DNA of 5,157 bases from CBDDRG01 sp051306415. Its GTDB lineage: Bacteria > Pseudomonadota > Gammaproteobacteria > Pseudomonadales > Porticoccaceae. This document shows, piece after piece, positions 1 to 5,157 of the stretch. Each line of letters opens with the position of its first letter. The stretch's first letter is position 1. The stretch spans positions 1 through 5,157 of the forward strand of contig JBPPNE010000298.1 in the NCBI GenBank assembly GCA_051306415.1, read 5' to 3'. A program made the translations under genes and the position numbers. The notes beneath the pieces are model-generated. The model did no database searches and was not told the origin of the DNA. It saw nothing but the letters and a program-made list of their open reading frames with translations.

Positions 1-121
1 TCGCAAGCTGCTGGTGCGCTATGAGAAACTTGAGCGCAGCTTCCTCGCGCTCAACCATCTTGCGGCTGGGATAATCGCGTTCCGAAAGGTGCGTTTCAAG
101 ATAAACATTATTTACGGATAA
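1..121 (+). CDS. IS5-family transposase, C-terminal end (partial)
   Basis: The frame starting at base 2 is open from the window edge and gives 39 residues before a TAA at 119-121. They read RKLLVRYEKLERSF, then LALNHLAAGIIAFRKV, then an end of INIIYG. This basic, leucine-rich tail is the usual C-terminus of IS5-family DDE transposases, following the last helix of the catalytic domain. The catalytic acidic residues lie outside the window, so activity cannot be judged. The family call rests on recognising the tail; the subgroup cannot be assigned from it. Confidence 0.85.
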   Translation, partial: RKLLVRYEKLERSFLALNHLAAGIIAFRKVRFKINIIYG

Positions 122-134
122 GTTCTTAGACTCC
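1..134 (+). mobile_element. Right end of an IS5-family insertion sequence (boundary approximate)
   Basis: The transposase stop at 119-121 should be followed within a few tens of bases by the element's terminal inverted repeat. The bases at 117-134, read from the outside in as gagtctaagaacttatcc, look like a plausible IS5-type end. The partner repeat is outside the window, so the exact end and any target duplication cannot be fixed. The element ends only about 80-90 bases before the yadG start, so it sits in the promoter region of the downstream operon. Confidence 0.6.
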
Positions 135-213
135 TTGGCTTTACTTGAGCTGGCCCATCCGCTTAGTAGTGGCTGCGTGCCAGTGGAGAATTGGGCGGTT
201 ATTCACGGACAAT

Positions 214-1164
214 ATGACGACCACGACACCGGCGTTATCGATTCGCCACCTGACCAAGGTTTACGGCAACGGTTTTGAGGCACTGAAAGGGGTCAGCCTG
301 GATGTCGCGCCGGGGGATTTTTTCGCGTTGCTCGGCCCTAACGGTGCCGGCAAGTCCACCATCATTGGCATCCTGTGCTCACTGGTGCGCAAGACGGCGG
401 GCCAGGTCGAGATCTTCGGCGTCGATATCGACCGGGATTTTTCCCGGGCCAAGCGCCATCTTGGGATAGTGCCGCAGGAGTTCAACTTCAGCCAGTTCGA
501 AAAGGTGTTCGATATTGTCGTCACCCAGGGCGGCTACTATGGTTTGCCGCGCAGGTTGGCCTGCGAGCGCACGGAGAAATACCTGCGGTTACTCGGCTTG
601 TGGGACAAGAATCAGCAGCCGGCGCGCACGCTTTCGGGCGGCATGAAGCGACGTCTGATGATCGCCCGGGCGCTGGTGCATGAACCTCGGTTGCTGATCC
701 TCGACGAGCCCACGGCGGGAGTGGATATCGAGTTGCGCCGATCGATGTGGCAGTTCCTGCGCGACATCAACAATCAGGGGACGACCATCATTCTGACCAC
801 CCATTACCTGGAAGAAGCCGAAAGCCTGTGTCGCAATCTGGCGATCATCGACCGCGGTGTGATCGTGCAAAACTCCAGTGTGCGTGAGCTGCTCAGTCAA
901 CTGAATCGGGAAGTGTTTGTGCTGGATACTCGCGAGGAGTTGGCGGAGTTCCCGGCTATCCCGAATTACCCAGGCCGGTTGCTGAATAGCCATAGCTTTG
1001 AAGTTGCGGTGGAAAAAACCCAGTCCCTGAATGATCTGTTTTCGGCGCTTGGCGGGCGCGGCATTCACGTCGCCAGTATGCGCAACAAGGCCAACCGCCT
1101 TGAAGAACTGTTTGTGTCCTTGGTGCAGAGCAATGGCCAATCCGCAACGGAAGTGGCGGAATGA
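214..1164 (+). CDS. yadG: ABC-2 type exporter, ATP-binding protein YadG
   Basis: This is the nucleotide-binding subunit of an ABC-2 type exporter: it hydrolyses ATP on the cytoplasmic face of the inner membrane to drive the YadH permease. It has 316 residues, against about 308 in E. coli YadG as I recall it, and resembles that protein over its whole length. All ATPase motifs are intact: Walker A GPNGAGKST at 41-49 (Lys47), Q-loop Gln88, signature LSGGM at 140-144, Walker B LLILDEP at 160-166 (Glu165), D-loop AGVD at 168-171 and switch His197. The C-terminus carries the YadG-typical MRNKANRLEELFVSLV block. I chose ATG 214 because it matches the family N-terminus. The frame stays open to a TTG at 145, but those 23 residues match nothing I know. 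The ribosome site is weak (CGGA at 206-209). Its stop overlaps the yadH start. Substrate unknown. Confidence 0.95.
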   Translation: MTTTTPALSIRHLTKVYGNGFEALKGVSLDVAPGDFFALLGPNGAGKSTIIGILCSLVRKTAGQVEIFGVDIDRDFSRAKRHLGIVPQEFNFSQFEKVFDIVVTQGGYYGLPRRLACERTEKYLRLLGLWDKNQQPARTLSGGMKRRLMIARALVHEPRLLILDEPTAGVDIELRRSMWQFLRDINNQGTTIILTTHYLEEAESLCRNLAIIDRGVIVQNSSVRELLSQLNREVFVLDTREELAEFPAIPNYPGRLLNSHSFEVAVEKTQSLNDLFSALGGRGIHVASMRNKANRLEELFVSLVQSNGQSATEVAE

Positions 1165-1934
1165 CCTTCATTGAGCAGTGGGTAGCCTTCCTGACCATCG
1201 TGATCAAGGAGGTGCGCCGGTTTACCCGTATCTGGCAGCAAACCCTGCTGCCGCCGGCGATTACCGTCGCACTCTACTTCGTCATTTTTGGCACGCTGAT
1301 TGGCCCCCGTATCGGTCAGATGTCGGGCTTTAGCTACATGGAGTTCGTCGTGCCCGGCTTGATCATGATGTCGGTGATTACCAACTCCTACGGCAATGTG
1401 GTGTCGTCGTTTTTCGGTAACAAGTTCGCCGGTGCCATTGAGGAGCTGCTGGTCTCGCCAGTGCCCAATTATCTGATTCTGCTTGGTTTTGTGATCGGGG
1501 GTGTCACCCGCGGGCTATTGGTTGGCTTGATCGTCACCCTGCTGGCGCTGTTCTTCACCCGGCTGCATGTCGAACATATCCTGATCACCGTGAGCGTGGT
1601 GTTTCTTACGGCGGTGCTGTTTTCCCTGGCGGGATTTATCAACGCGGTGTTTGCCCAATCCTTTGATGACATCTCAATCATTCCGACCTTTGTACTGACC
1701 CCGCTGACCTACCTCGGCGGTGTGTTCTACTCGATCGATCTGCTGCCGCCGTTTTGGCAGGGAGTGTCCCAGGCCAATCCGATTTTGCACATGGTGAATG
1801 CGTTCCGCTATGGCGTTCTCGGGGTCTCTGATGTGGGTATCGGCAACGCGTTCGGGGTGGTTCTGTTGATCATTACAGGGCTGACCGCTTACGCTCTTTA
1901 TTTGCTGGAAAATGGCAAGCGCCTACGCGCCTGA
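1161..1934 (+). CDS. yadH: ABC-2 type exporter, permease YadH
   Basis: This is the inner-membrane permease partner of YadG; two copies of each subunit are expected to form the exporter. It has 257 residues, about the length of E. coli YadH (256), and resembles it throughout. Six hydrophobic segments are visible, at about 30-48, 60-82, 104-132, 137-165, 171-191 and 228-248. The ABC-2 signature region lies at about 168-217, with FDDISIIPTF, then PLTYLGGVFYS, then a FRYG motif. An amphipathic N-terminal helix (KEVRRFTRIW) precedes the first membrane span, as in the family. Its ATG overlaps the yadG stop as ATGA, and GGAAG at 1149-1153 sits 7 bases upstream, so the pair is translationally coupled. 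The transported substrate is not established for this family and nothing here identifies it. Confidence 0.95.
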   Translation: MTFIEQWVAFLTIVIKEVRRFTRIWQQTLLPPAITVALYFVIFGTLIGPRIGQMSGFSYMEFVVPGLIMMSVITNSYGNVVSSFFGNKFAGAIEELLVSPVPNYLILLGFVIGGVTRGLLVGLIVTLLALFFTRLHVEHILITVSVVFLTAVLFSLAGFINAVFAQSFDDISIIPTFVLTPLTYLGGVFYSIDLLPPFWQGVSQANPILHMVNAFRYGVLGVSDVGIGNAFGVVLLIITGLTAYALYLLENGKRLRA

Positions 1935-1937
1935 GGG
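1933..1937 (+). promoter_or_regulatory. Ribosome-binding site that fixes the queF GTG start
   Basis: GAGGG at 1933-1937 lies 5 bases before the GTG at 1943 and overlaps the yadH stop codon (1932-1934). The next in-frame start, ATG 1958, has no comparable site, so GTG is preferred. The overlap suggests that ribosomes finishing yadH re-initiate on queF. Confidence 0.65.
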
Positions 1938-1942
1938 CCGTC

Positions 1943-2767
1943 GTGATTGAACATCGCATGCCGCTGGGCGAAGTAACGGCCTATCCCGAGCGCTATGCGC
2001 CGGAGCTGCTGTGCCCGATTGCCCGCGCCGCAGGGCGAGCGTCACTCGGCATCGACGACAATCTTCCCTTCCACGGTACCGATTTGTGGACCGCCTATGA
2101 GATGTCGTGGCTGGATGCGCTGGGCAAACCCGAGGTGCGGATCGGCGAATTTGCGGTTCCCTGCACATCGCCCTATCTGATTGAATCGAAATCCCTCAAG
2201 CTCTATCTGAACTCCCTGAATCAGGAGCGTTTCAATAACGGGCAGACGGTCGAGGATGTCGTGCGGAAGGATTTGAGCGCAGCCTGTGGCGCACCGGTGG
2301 TAGTGGATTTGCACAGCCTCGACGCCTTTGGCGCGCGCGGGATCGGCGCGTTCAGGGGCGACTGTATCGACATGACGACGCTCGCCCGCGTCGATGCAAC
2401 CCCAAGCGCGGATTTACTCGCGTTTGCCGTGGGCGATGAGATCGTCGATGAGACGCTCTACAGCCACCTGTTCAAATCCAACTGTCCGGTCACCGGGCAG
2501 CCGGATTGGGCCAGCGTACAGGTCAGTTACCGCGGTCGGGCCATCGACCGCAGTGCCCTTCTGGCCTACCTGGTGTCGTTCCGTAATCACCAGGCTTTTC
2601 ACGAGCACTGTGTCGAGCGCCTGTTTATGGATATTCGCGAACGCTGTGTGCCCGCAACGCTCACCGTTATCGCCCGCTATACCCGCCGTGGTGGTCTGGA
2701 TATCAATCCGCTGCGTAGTACCAATACTGTTGGCAACGCCAGTTGGTTGCGGCTTGCCCGCCAGTAG
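1943..2767 (+). CDS. queF: NADPH-dependent 7-cyano-7-deazaguanine (preQ0) reductase QueF
   Basis: This cytoplasmic enzyme reduces the nitrile of preQ0 to the amine preQ1 with two NADPH, a late step of queuosine tRNA modification. Its 274 residues place it in the long two-domain form of gammaproteobacteria (E. coli 282), which has tandem tunnel-fold domains. The substrate and family motif LIESKSLKLYLNS is at 79-91 (Glu81). The catalytic pair lies in KSNCPVTGQPDW at 178-189: Cys181, which forms the thioimide adduct, and Asp188. His220-Glu221 (FHEHCVER) and the C-terminal ARYTRRGGLDINP are also conserved, so the enzyme should be active. It follows yadH after 8 bases and is probably co-transcribed with yadGH. 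It converges on the cyclase gene. No preQ1 riboswitch is visible before it or before yadG. Confidence 0.96.
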   Translation: MIEHRMPLGEVTAYPERYAPELLCPIARAAGRASLGIDDNLPFHGTDLWTAYEMSWLDALGKPEVRIGEFAVPCTSPYLIESKSLKLYLNSLNQERFNNGQTVEDVVRKDLSAACGAPVVVDLHSLDAFGARGIGAFRGDCIDMTTLARVDATPSADLLAFAVGDEIVDETLYSHLFKSNCPVTGQPDWASVQVSYRGRAIDRSALLAYLVSFRNHQAFHEHCVERLFMDIRERCVPATLTVIARYTRRGGLDINPLRSTNTVGNASWLRLARQ

Positions 2768-2792
2768 TTGCGGTTGTTCTGGAGGACTGCCA

Positions 2793-2807
2793 CGGTCAGC
2801 CTGACCG
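2793..2807. terminator. Small hairpin between convergent queF and cyclase genes
   Basis: The stem CGGTCA/TGACCG with a 3-base loop lies in the 70-base gap between the two convergent stop codons, where a bidirectional terminator would be expected. No T-run follows on either strand, so it is at best a weak or protein-assisted terminator, and it may be chance. Confidence 0.25.
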
Positions 2808-2837
2808 CCGAGTTGCAGGTCTAAATGCTTCCGTGGA

Positions 2838-4223
2838 TCAGATTTGGCGGACTTTACTTTTGATGCTGTGGTGCGCGTTTTCAAGCGCCTTGAGGGCTTT
2901 GTCGCGGTCGTAGTTGCGGATCTTGTCCATATCCATGTAGACCGCAAACCCTTCGGTCGCGTATTCGAAATAATTTTGATCCGCACCCAGGTTCTTGCGC
3001 AGATCAACCACTGAATAGACTTTGATCGGATCCTGAAAACCTTTGACGGCGACCTCGCCGTGGTCGCGGCACATGATCACATCCTTGATCAACATATAGG
3101 TTTGGTGGGTGATCAGAATTTCTCCTGGCTCGGCGGCAGATTCCAGCCGGCTGGCCAGGTTGACCTCGGTGCCGAGGGCGGTGTAATCAAGGCGGTTTTC
3201 GGTGCCGAAATTGCCCACCGTGCAGTAACCGGTGTTAATGCCCATGCGGATTTGCAGGGGCTTTTGAATGCCTTGGTTGAGCCAGCGTAGCTGTAATTCT
3301 TTCATCCGCTTTTTCATGTCGATAGCCATTGCTACACAGGCGATCGAATCGAATTTGGGCCCGCTGCTGGTTGGGTCCCCAAAAAAAAGCATGACCGCGT
3401 CACCCATGAACTTGTCGATAGTGGCGCCGTACCGGATCGCAATTTCCGACATCTCGGTCAGGTAATTATTCAGTAGTGCGGTAAGTGCGTCGGCGTCCAT
3501 TTCCTCCGCCAATTCGCTGAAGCCCTGGATATCGGAGAAAAAGATGGCGAGTTGCTTGCGTTGGGATTCCAGCTTGACGTCCCGCCCGGAGACAATGGCC
3601 TCATGCAGTGTTGGCGACAGGTATTTTGACAGGCTGTAGTTGCGCAGCTTCAACTCGACCTGATGCTCTTCAAGTTCGTTTAGTCGGGTGCGAAGCGCAC
3701 TGTTGCGGCTGAATGCGAGGTATCCGAACACAGAGAAATACAGGAAAAAGGCGATCAATGCGATGATATTGATCGGCTGATCCAGACGAATTTCAATCGT
3801 CGGGTGTTTTAATGCCGCGACGGTGATGGCTCCCGCGATCAATGCCAGATTGTCCATCCGCCAGCGTTGAAGACCTCCGCCGGCCAGTGCGTTGCACAGA
3901 GCGATGGTTCCGAACATCACCAGCGGGACTATGCTGAAATTGACGAAGGCGATGTAGGCCCCGATCAGGAAGGCGTCGGCGTCCGCCAAGTAAAGATGTG
4001 CGCGGGGCAGCAGCGCTTCGTCGTTGGCGAGGCCCTGCAGCAGAATAACCGAGGCGAGGACGTAGAATAGCGCAAGCAGCCCAACGCCAGCAGATGTCGG
4101 GTTCAGTGCGCCGGCTTGCCAGCCTTCGGCGGCGATGGTGGCGACAGCGCCAGTAGCGACAACGCAGCGGAACAGCGTTTGTCGGCATGAATCCCGGCCG
4201 TGGGTATCGTCTGAATCCTTCAT
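2838..4223 (-). CDS. Membrane-anchored class III (IIIb) adenylate cyclase, CyaB-like
   Basis: It is predicted to make cAMP from ATP, with the catalytic domain in the cytoplasm. The protein has 461 residues, close to Pseudomonas aeruginosa CyaB. Residues about 17-171 form five or six hydrophobic segments, a membrane sensor region resembling MASE2 domains, though I am not certain of that assignment. A charged helical linker (about 175-200, including LRTRLNELEEHQVEL) leads to the cyclase domain at about 222-410. Metal-binding Asp231 (FFSDIQGF) and Asp275 (DKFMGDAVM), adenine-contacting Lys271 and Thr348 (LDYTALG), and transition-state Asn355 and Arg359 (NLASRLE) are all present. Thr rather than Asp at 348 marks subclass IIIb, whose members are often bicarbonate-stimulated. 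A tail of about 50 residues follows. ATG 4223 has only a weak ribosome site. A guanylate cyclase is unlikely because Lys271 and Thr348 favour ATP. Confidence 0.92.
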   Translation of the reverse strand: MKDSDDTHGRDSCRQTLFRCVVATGAVATIAAEGWQAGALNPTSAGVGLLALFYVLASVILLQGLANDEALLPRAHLYLADADAFLIGAYIAFVNFSIVPLVMFGTIALCNALAGGGLQRWRMDNLALIAGAITVAALKHPTIEIRLDQPINIIALIAFFLYFSVFGYLAFSRNSALRTRLNELEEHQVELKLRNYSLSKYLSPTLHEAIVSGRDVKLESQRKQLAIFFSDIQGFSELAEEMDADALTALLNNYLTEMSEIAIRYGATIDKFMGDAVMLFFGDPTSSGPKFDSIACVAMAIDMKKRMKELQLRWLNQGIQKPLQIRMGINTGYCTVGNFGTENRLDYTALGTEVNLASRLESAAEPGEILITHQTYMLIKDVIMCRDHGEVAVKGFQDPIKVYSVVDLRKNLGADQNYFEYATEGFAVYMDMDKIRNYDRDKALKALENAHHSIKSKVRQI

Positions 4224-4281
4224 ATACGGTTAAAATCCAGCCTTTTCCTGGCTCCGAAAACCAACCCGAAGTACATCTCCG

Positions 4282-4308
4282 AGTATAGAATCGCATCCAC
4301 CGAGTAAA
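4282..4308 (-). promoter_or_regulatory. Possible sigma-70 type promoter of the cyclase gene
   Basis: On the minus strand TATACT (4287-4282) resembles a -10 box, with TTTACT (4308-4303) upstream as a possible -35. The spacing is 15 bases, shorter than the preferred 17. It would give a leader of about 50-60 bases before ATG 4223. No CRP-type site was recognised next to it. Confidence 0.3.
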
Positions 4309-4320
4309 TAGGGTTTCGTC

Positions 4321-4488
4321 ATGGGCGGCAGGATTCTTCGACTGGAAGGCTCTCTTGGTTCCGCGTCAGCTCGGCATTTGGTCCGCGCTTCCCTGACCAT
4401 GCCATCCCAATCTGTCGGGCCAATCCGTCGGGAGAGAGTCATAGACCCCATCGTCGTGCTGCATCACCGGGTGCCAAAAACCTGTTGA
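4321..4488 (+). CDS. Possible 55-residue small ORF, unrecognised
   Basis: An ATG at 4321 follows AGGG at 4310-4313 by 7 bases, an acceptable ribosome-binding site, and the frame runs to TGA at 4486-4488. The product begins MGGRILRLEGSL, is basic, has no clear membrane span, signal peptide or known motif, and ends in a cysteine. It would be divergent from the cyclase. Only the ribosome site supports it, so it may well be chance. Confidence 0.15.
   Translation: MGGRILRLEGSLGSASARHLVRASLTMPSQSVGPIRRERVIDPIVVLHHRVPKTC
4407..4432. repeat. 13-bp tandem duplication
   Basis: CCAATCTGTCGGG (4407-4419) is followed directly by CCAATCCGTCGGG (4420-4432), with one mismatch in 13. It could be a replication-slippage duplication or a pair of half-sites for a DNA-binding protein. 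It lies about 200 bases upstream of the cyclase start on that gene's 5' side. Confidence 0.6.
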
Positions 4489-4690
4489 CCGCACACATTC
4501 ACCGTCCGCAGCGGTGCTCGACATGGTAGCTGTAGCAACGCAGTCGCATGAACCCATGATTGAGGTGGCCGCATTTGAGGTAGTCGCAAGCTCCCGCTCG
4601 ATATATTTGGGCAGCGCGGCAGCCTGCGCCGCCACGTGGACCTTAGGCGCGCGATAGTATTTTGAAACCGAACCGCGCAAACTTCGCGAC

Positions 4691-5030
4691 ATGGAACATT
4701 TCGACGTCATTATCGTGGGGGCGGGCCTGTCGGAGACCTGTTCCGCTATCCCGGCATCCGGTCGGACTCGGACATGTACACGCTCGGCTACAGCTTCAAG
4801 CCATGGGTCGCGGCAAAGTCGATTGCCGACGGACCATCGATTCTCAACTATGTCCGCGAAACGGCGCGCGATAATGGTATCGAAAAGAACATCCGCTTTT
4901 ATTGGGCGGTGAAATCCGCCAACTGGTCGAGCGAAGACGCGCGCTGGATTGTCCAGGCAGAATCGGGCGCCGGCGAAAGTGTCACCGCCACTGCTGGTTT
5001 CCTGTTCATGTGCAGCGGATATTACCGGCC
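4691..5030 (+). pseudogene. Flavin-containing (Baeyer-Villiger type) monooxygenase, broken remnant
   Basis: The intact family uses FAD, NADPH and O2 to oxygenate ketones or other substrates, and is about 480-550 residues long. ATG 4691 opens MEHFDVIIVGAGLS, the classic N-terminal FAD-binding strand. The expected next glycine is replaced by Glu, and the frame then turns to nonsense. Family sequence resumes in another frame from 4735: DLFRYPGIRSDSDMYTLG, then SFKPW, DGPSILNYVRETA and finally FLFMCSGYYR, ending near 5030. Intact relatives have about 30 more residues between the two parts (the rest of the Rossmann fold through GGTW), so an internal deletion with a net frameshift occurred. At the 3' end the IS30 element replaces the rest, so the NADPH domain and the FxGxxxHxxxW fingerprint are absent here. 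It cannot bind FAD normally or work. No good ribosome site precedes ATG 4691. Confidence 0.88.
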
Positions 5031-5047
5031 GGCCTCAAATCTGAAGT

Positions 5048-5076
5048 GCAACACTCTCCGAGAGGTAAAGTGTTGC
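5048..5076. repeat. Inverted repeat just upstream of the IS30 transposase start
   Basis: GCAACACT (5048-5055) and AGTGTTGC (5069-5076) are perfect 8-base complements separated by 13 bases. The loop holds the only ribosome-site candidate, AGAGG at 5061-5065, and the stem ends one base before the transposase ATG. In mRNA the hairpin could restrain transposase translation, or the repeat could be a transposase or repressor site. Confidence 0.6.
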
Positions 5077-5077
5077 G

Positions 5078-5157
5078 ATGGAAAAGAACTACAACCAGTT
5101 GAGTTGTGAAGAACGCACGATGATCCAGTTGAGTCTTGAGCGGGGTTGCAAGCGGCG
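5078..5157 (+). CDS. IS30-family transposase, N-terminal start (partial)
   Basis: ATG 5078 opens 26 codons plus two bases to the window edge with no stop. The product begins MEKNYNQLSCEERTMIQLSL and continues ERGCKR. The pattern of a short basic start, then the Tyr-x-Gln-Leu-Ser, Glu-Glu-Arg and Ile motifs and a Gly-containing turn is typical of IS30-family transposases, whose N-terminal helix-turn-helix binds the element ends. The DDE catalytic core would lie beyond the window. It is inserted in the same direction as the monooxygenase remnant. Whether it is intact cannot be seen. Confidence 0.85.
   Translation, partial: MEKNYNQLSCEERTMIQLSLERGCKR

Larger units (their letters stand above)
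4224..4690. other. Gene-poor intergenic stretch upstream of the cyclase
   Basis: These 467 bases separate the start of the cyclase from the start of the broken monooxygenase. Both strands have open frames of 55 to 114 codons, but none gives a recognisable protein, and the reverse ones show no family motifs. The stretch holds the likely cyclase promoter near 4282-4308, a 13-bp tandem duplication at 4407-4432 and a GC-rich imperfect hairpin near 4616-4632. It may be the remains of a decayed gene, since its right neighbour is also decayed, but I cannot identify one. Confidence 0.5.
5036..5157 (+). mobile_element. Left end of an IS30-family insertion sequence (partial; boundary approximate)
   Basis: Monooxygenase homology stops near 5030 and an IS30-type transposase starts at 5078, so the element's left end lies in between, probably within about 5028-5046. 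The sequence tgaagtgcaacactc at 5042-5056 is a likely part of the terminal inverted repeat. The right end and the target duplication are outside the window. Confidence 0.7.

Noticed and set aside
145..213. Longer YadG start at TTG 145, adding 23 residues
   Set aside because: The extension matches no YadG N-terminus, and ATG 214 starts where the family starts.
122..213. preQ1 riboswitch upstream of the operon containing queF
   Set aside because: No sequence resembling the preQ1 class I core hairpin and A-rich tail is present.
589..1140. Reverse-strand open frame of 183 codons inside yadG
   Set aside because: It is antisense to a well-recognised ATPase gene, has no recognisable motifs, and follows from the codon bias of yadG.
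2414..3007. Reverse-strand open frame of 197 codons across the queF/cyclase gap
   Set aside because: It overlaps both recognised genes in other frames and has a low-complexity, unfamiliar product.
4616..4632. GC-rich hairpin GCGGC/GCCGC as a terminator
   Set aside because: The stem is only 5 pairs, there is no T-run, and no recognised gene ends nearby.
4366..4710. Reverse-strand open frame of 114 codons between the cyclase and the monooxygenase
   Set aside because: The product has no recognisable family features, and its start lies inside the monooxygenase N-terminus. A decayed gene is possible but cannot be shown.
4774..5109. Intact 111-residue protein starting at ATG 4774
   Set aside because: It is the internal part of the monooxygenase read in its true frame and then run into the IS30 end; its last ~27 residues are IS sequence, so it is not a gene of its own.

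Overview
This window reads as chromosomal DNA from a gammaproteobacterium. The evidence is close, full-length resemblance of three consecutive genes to the E. coli proteins YadG, YadH and the long-form QueF, plus a membrane-anchored adenylate cyclase of the kind typified by Pseudomonas CyaB. Genus cannot be read from the sequence. The Baeyer-Villiger-type monooxygenase remnant would suit an environmental or marine lineage, but that is a guess.

Layout, left to right. Bases 1-121 are the last 39 codons of an IS5-family transposase, and the end of that insertion sequence lies shortly after. A short gap then leads into a tight + strand unit, yadG-yadH-queF (214-2767). yadG and yadH overlap by 4 bases, and queF starts 8 bases after yadH with its ribosome-binding site overlapping the yadH stop. 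YadG/YadH form an ABC-2 type exporter whose substrate is not known. QueF reduces preQ0 to preQ1 in queuosine biosynthesis. Facing queF is a minus-strand gene (2838-4223) for a 461-residue class III nucleotide cyclase with an N-terminal membrane domain. Its active-site residues are intact.

From 4224 to 4690 there is no convincing gene. This stretch holds the probable cyclase promoter, a perfectly abutting 13-bp tandem duplication and one weak small ORF candidate. From 4691 a flavin-dependent (Baeyer-Villiger type) monooxygenase begins, but it is a wreck. About 30 codons are missing just after the first part of the FAD-binding glycine motif, the reading frame is shifted, and homology stops near 5030 where an IS30-family element begins. 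The first 26 codons of the IS30 transposase run off the window end.

Overall this is a small block of intact housekeeping and signalling genes lying between two insertion sequences of different families, with decay on the right side. I found no sign of a defence system, CRISPR array, RNA gene or clearly new biological system. The most useful leads are the yadGH-queF coupling, the intact class IIIb cyclase, and the doubly disrupted monooxygenase at the IS30 junction.
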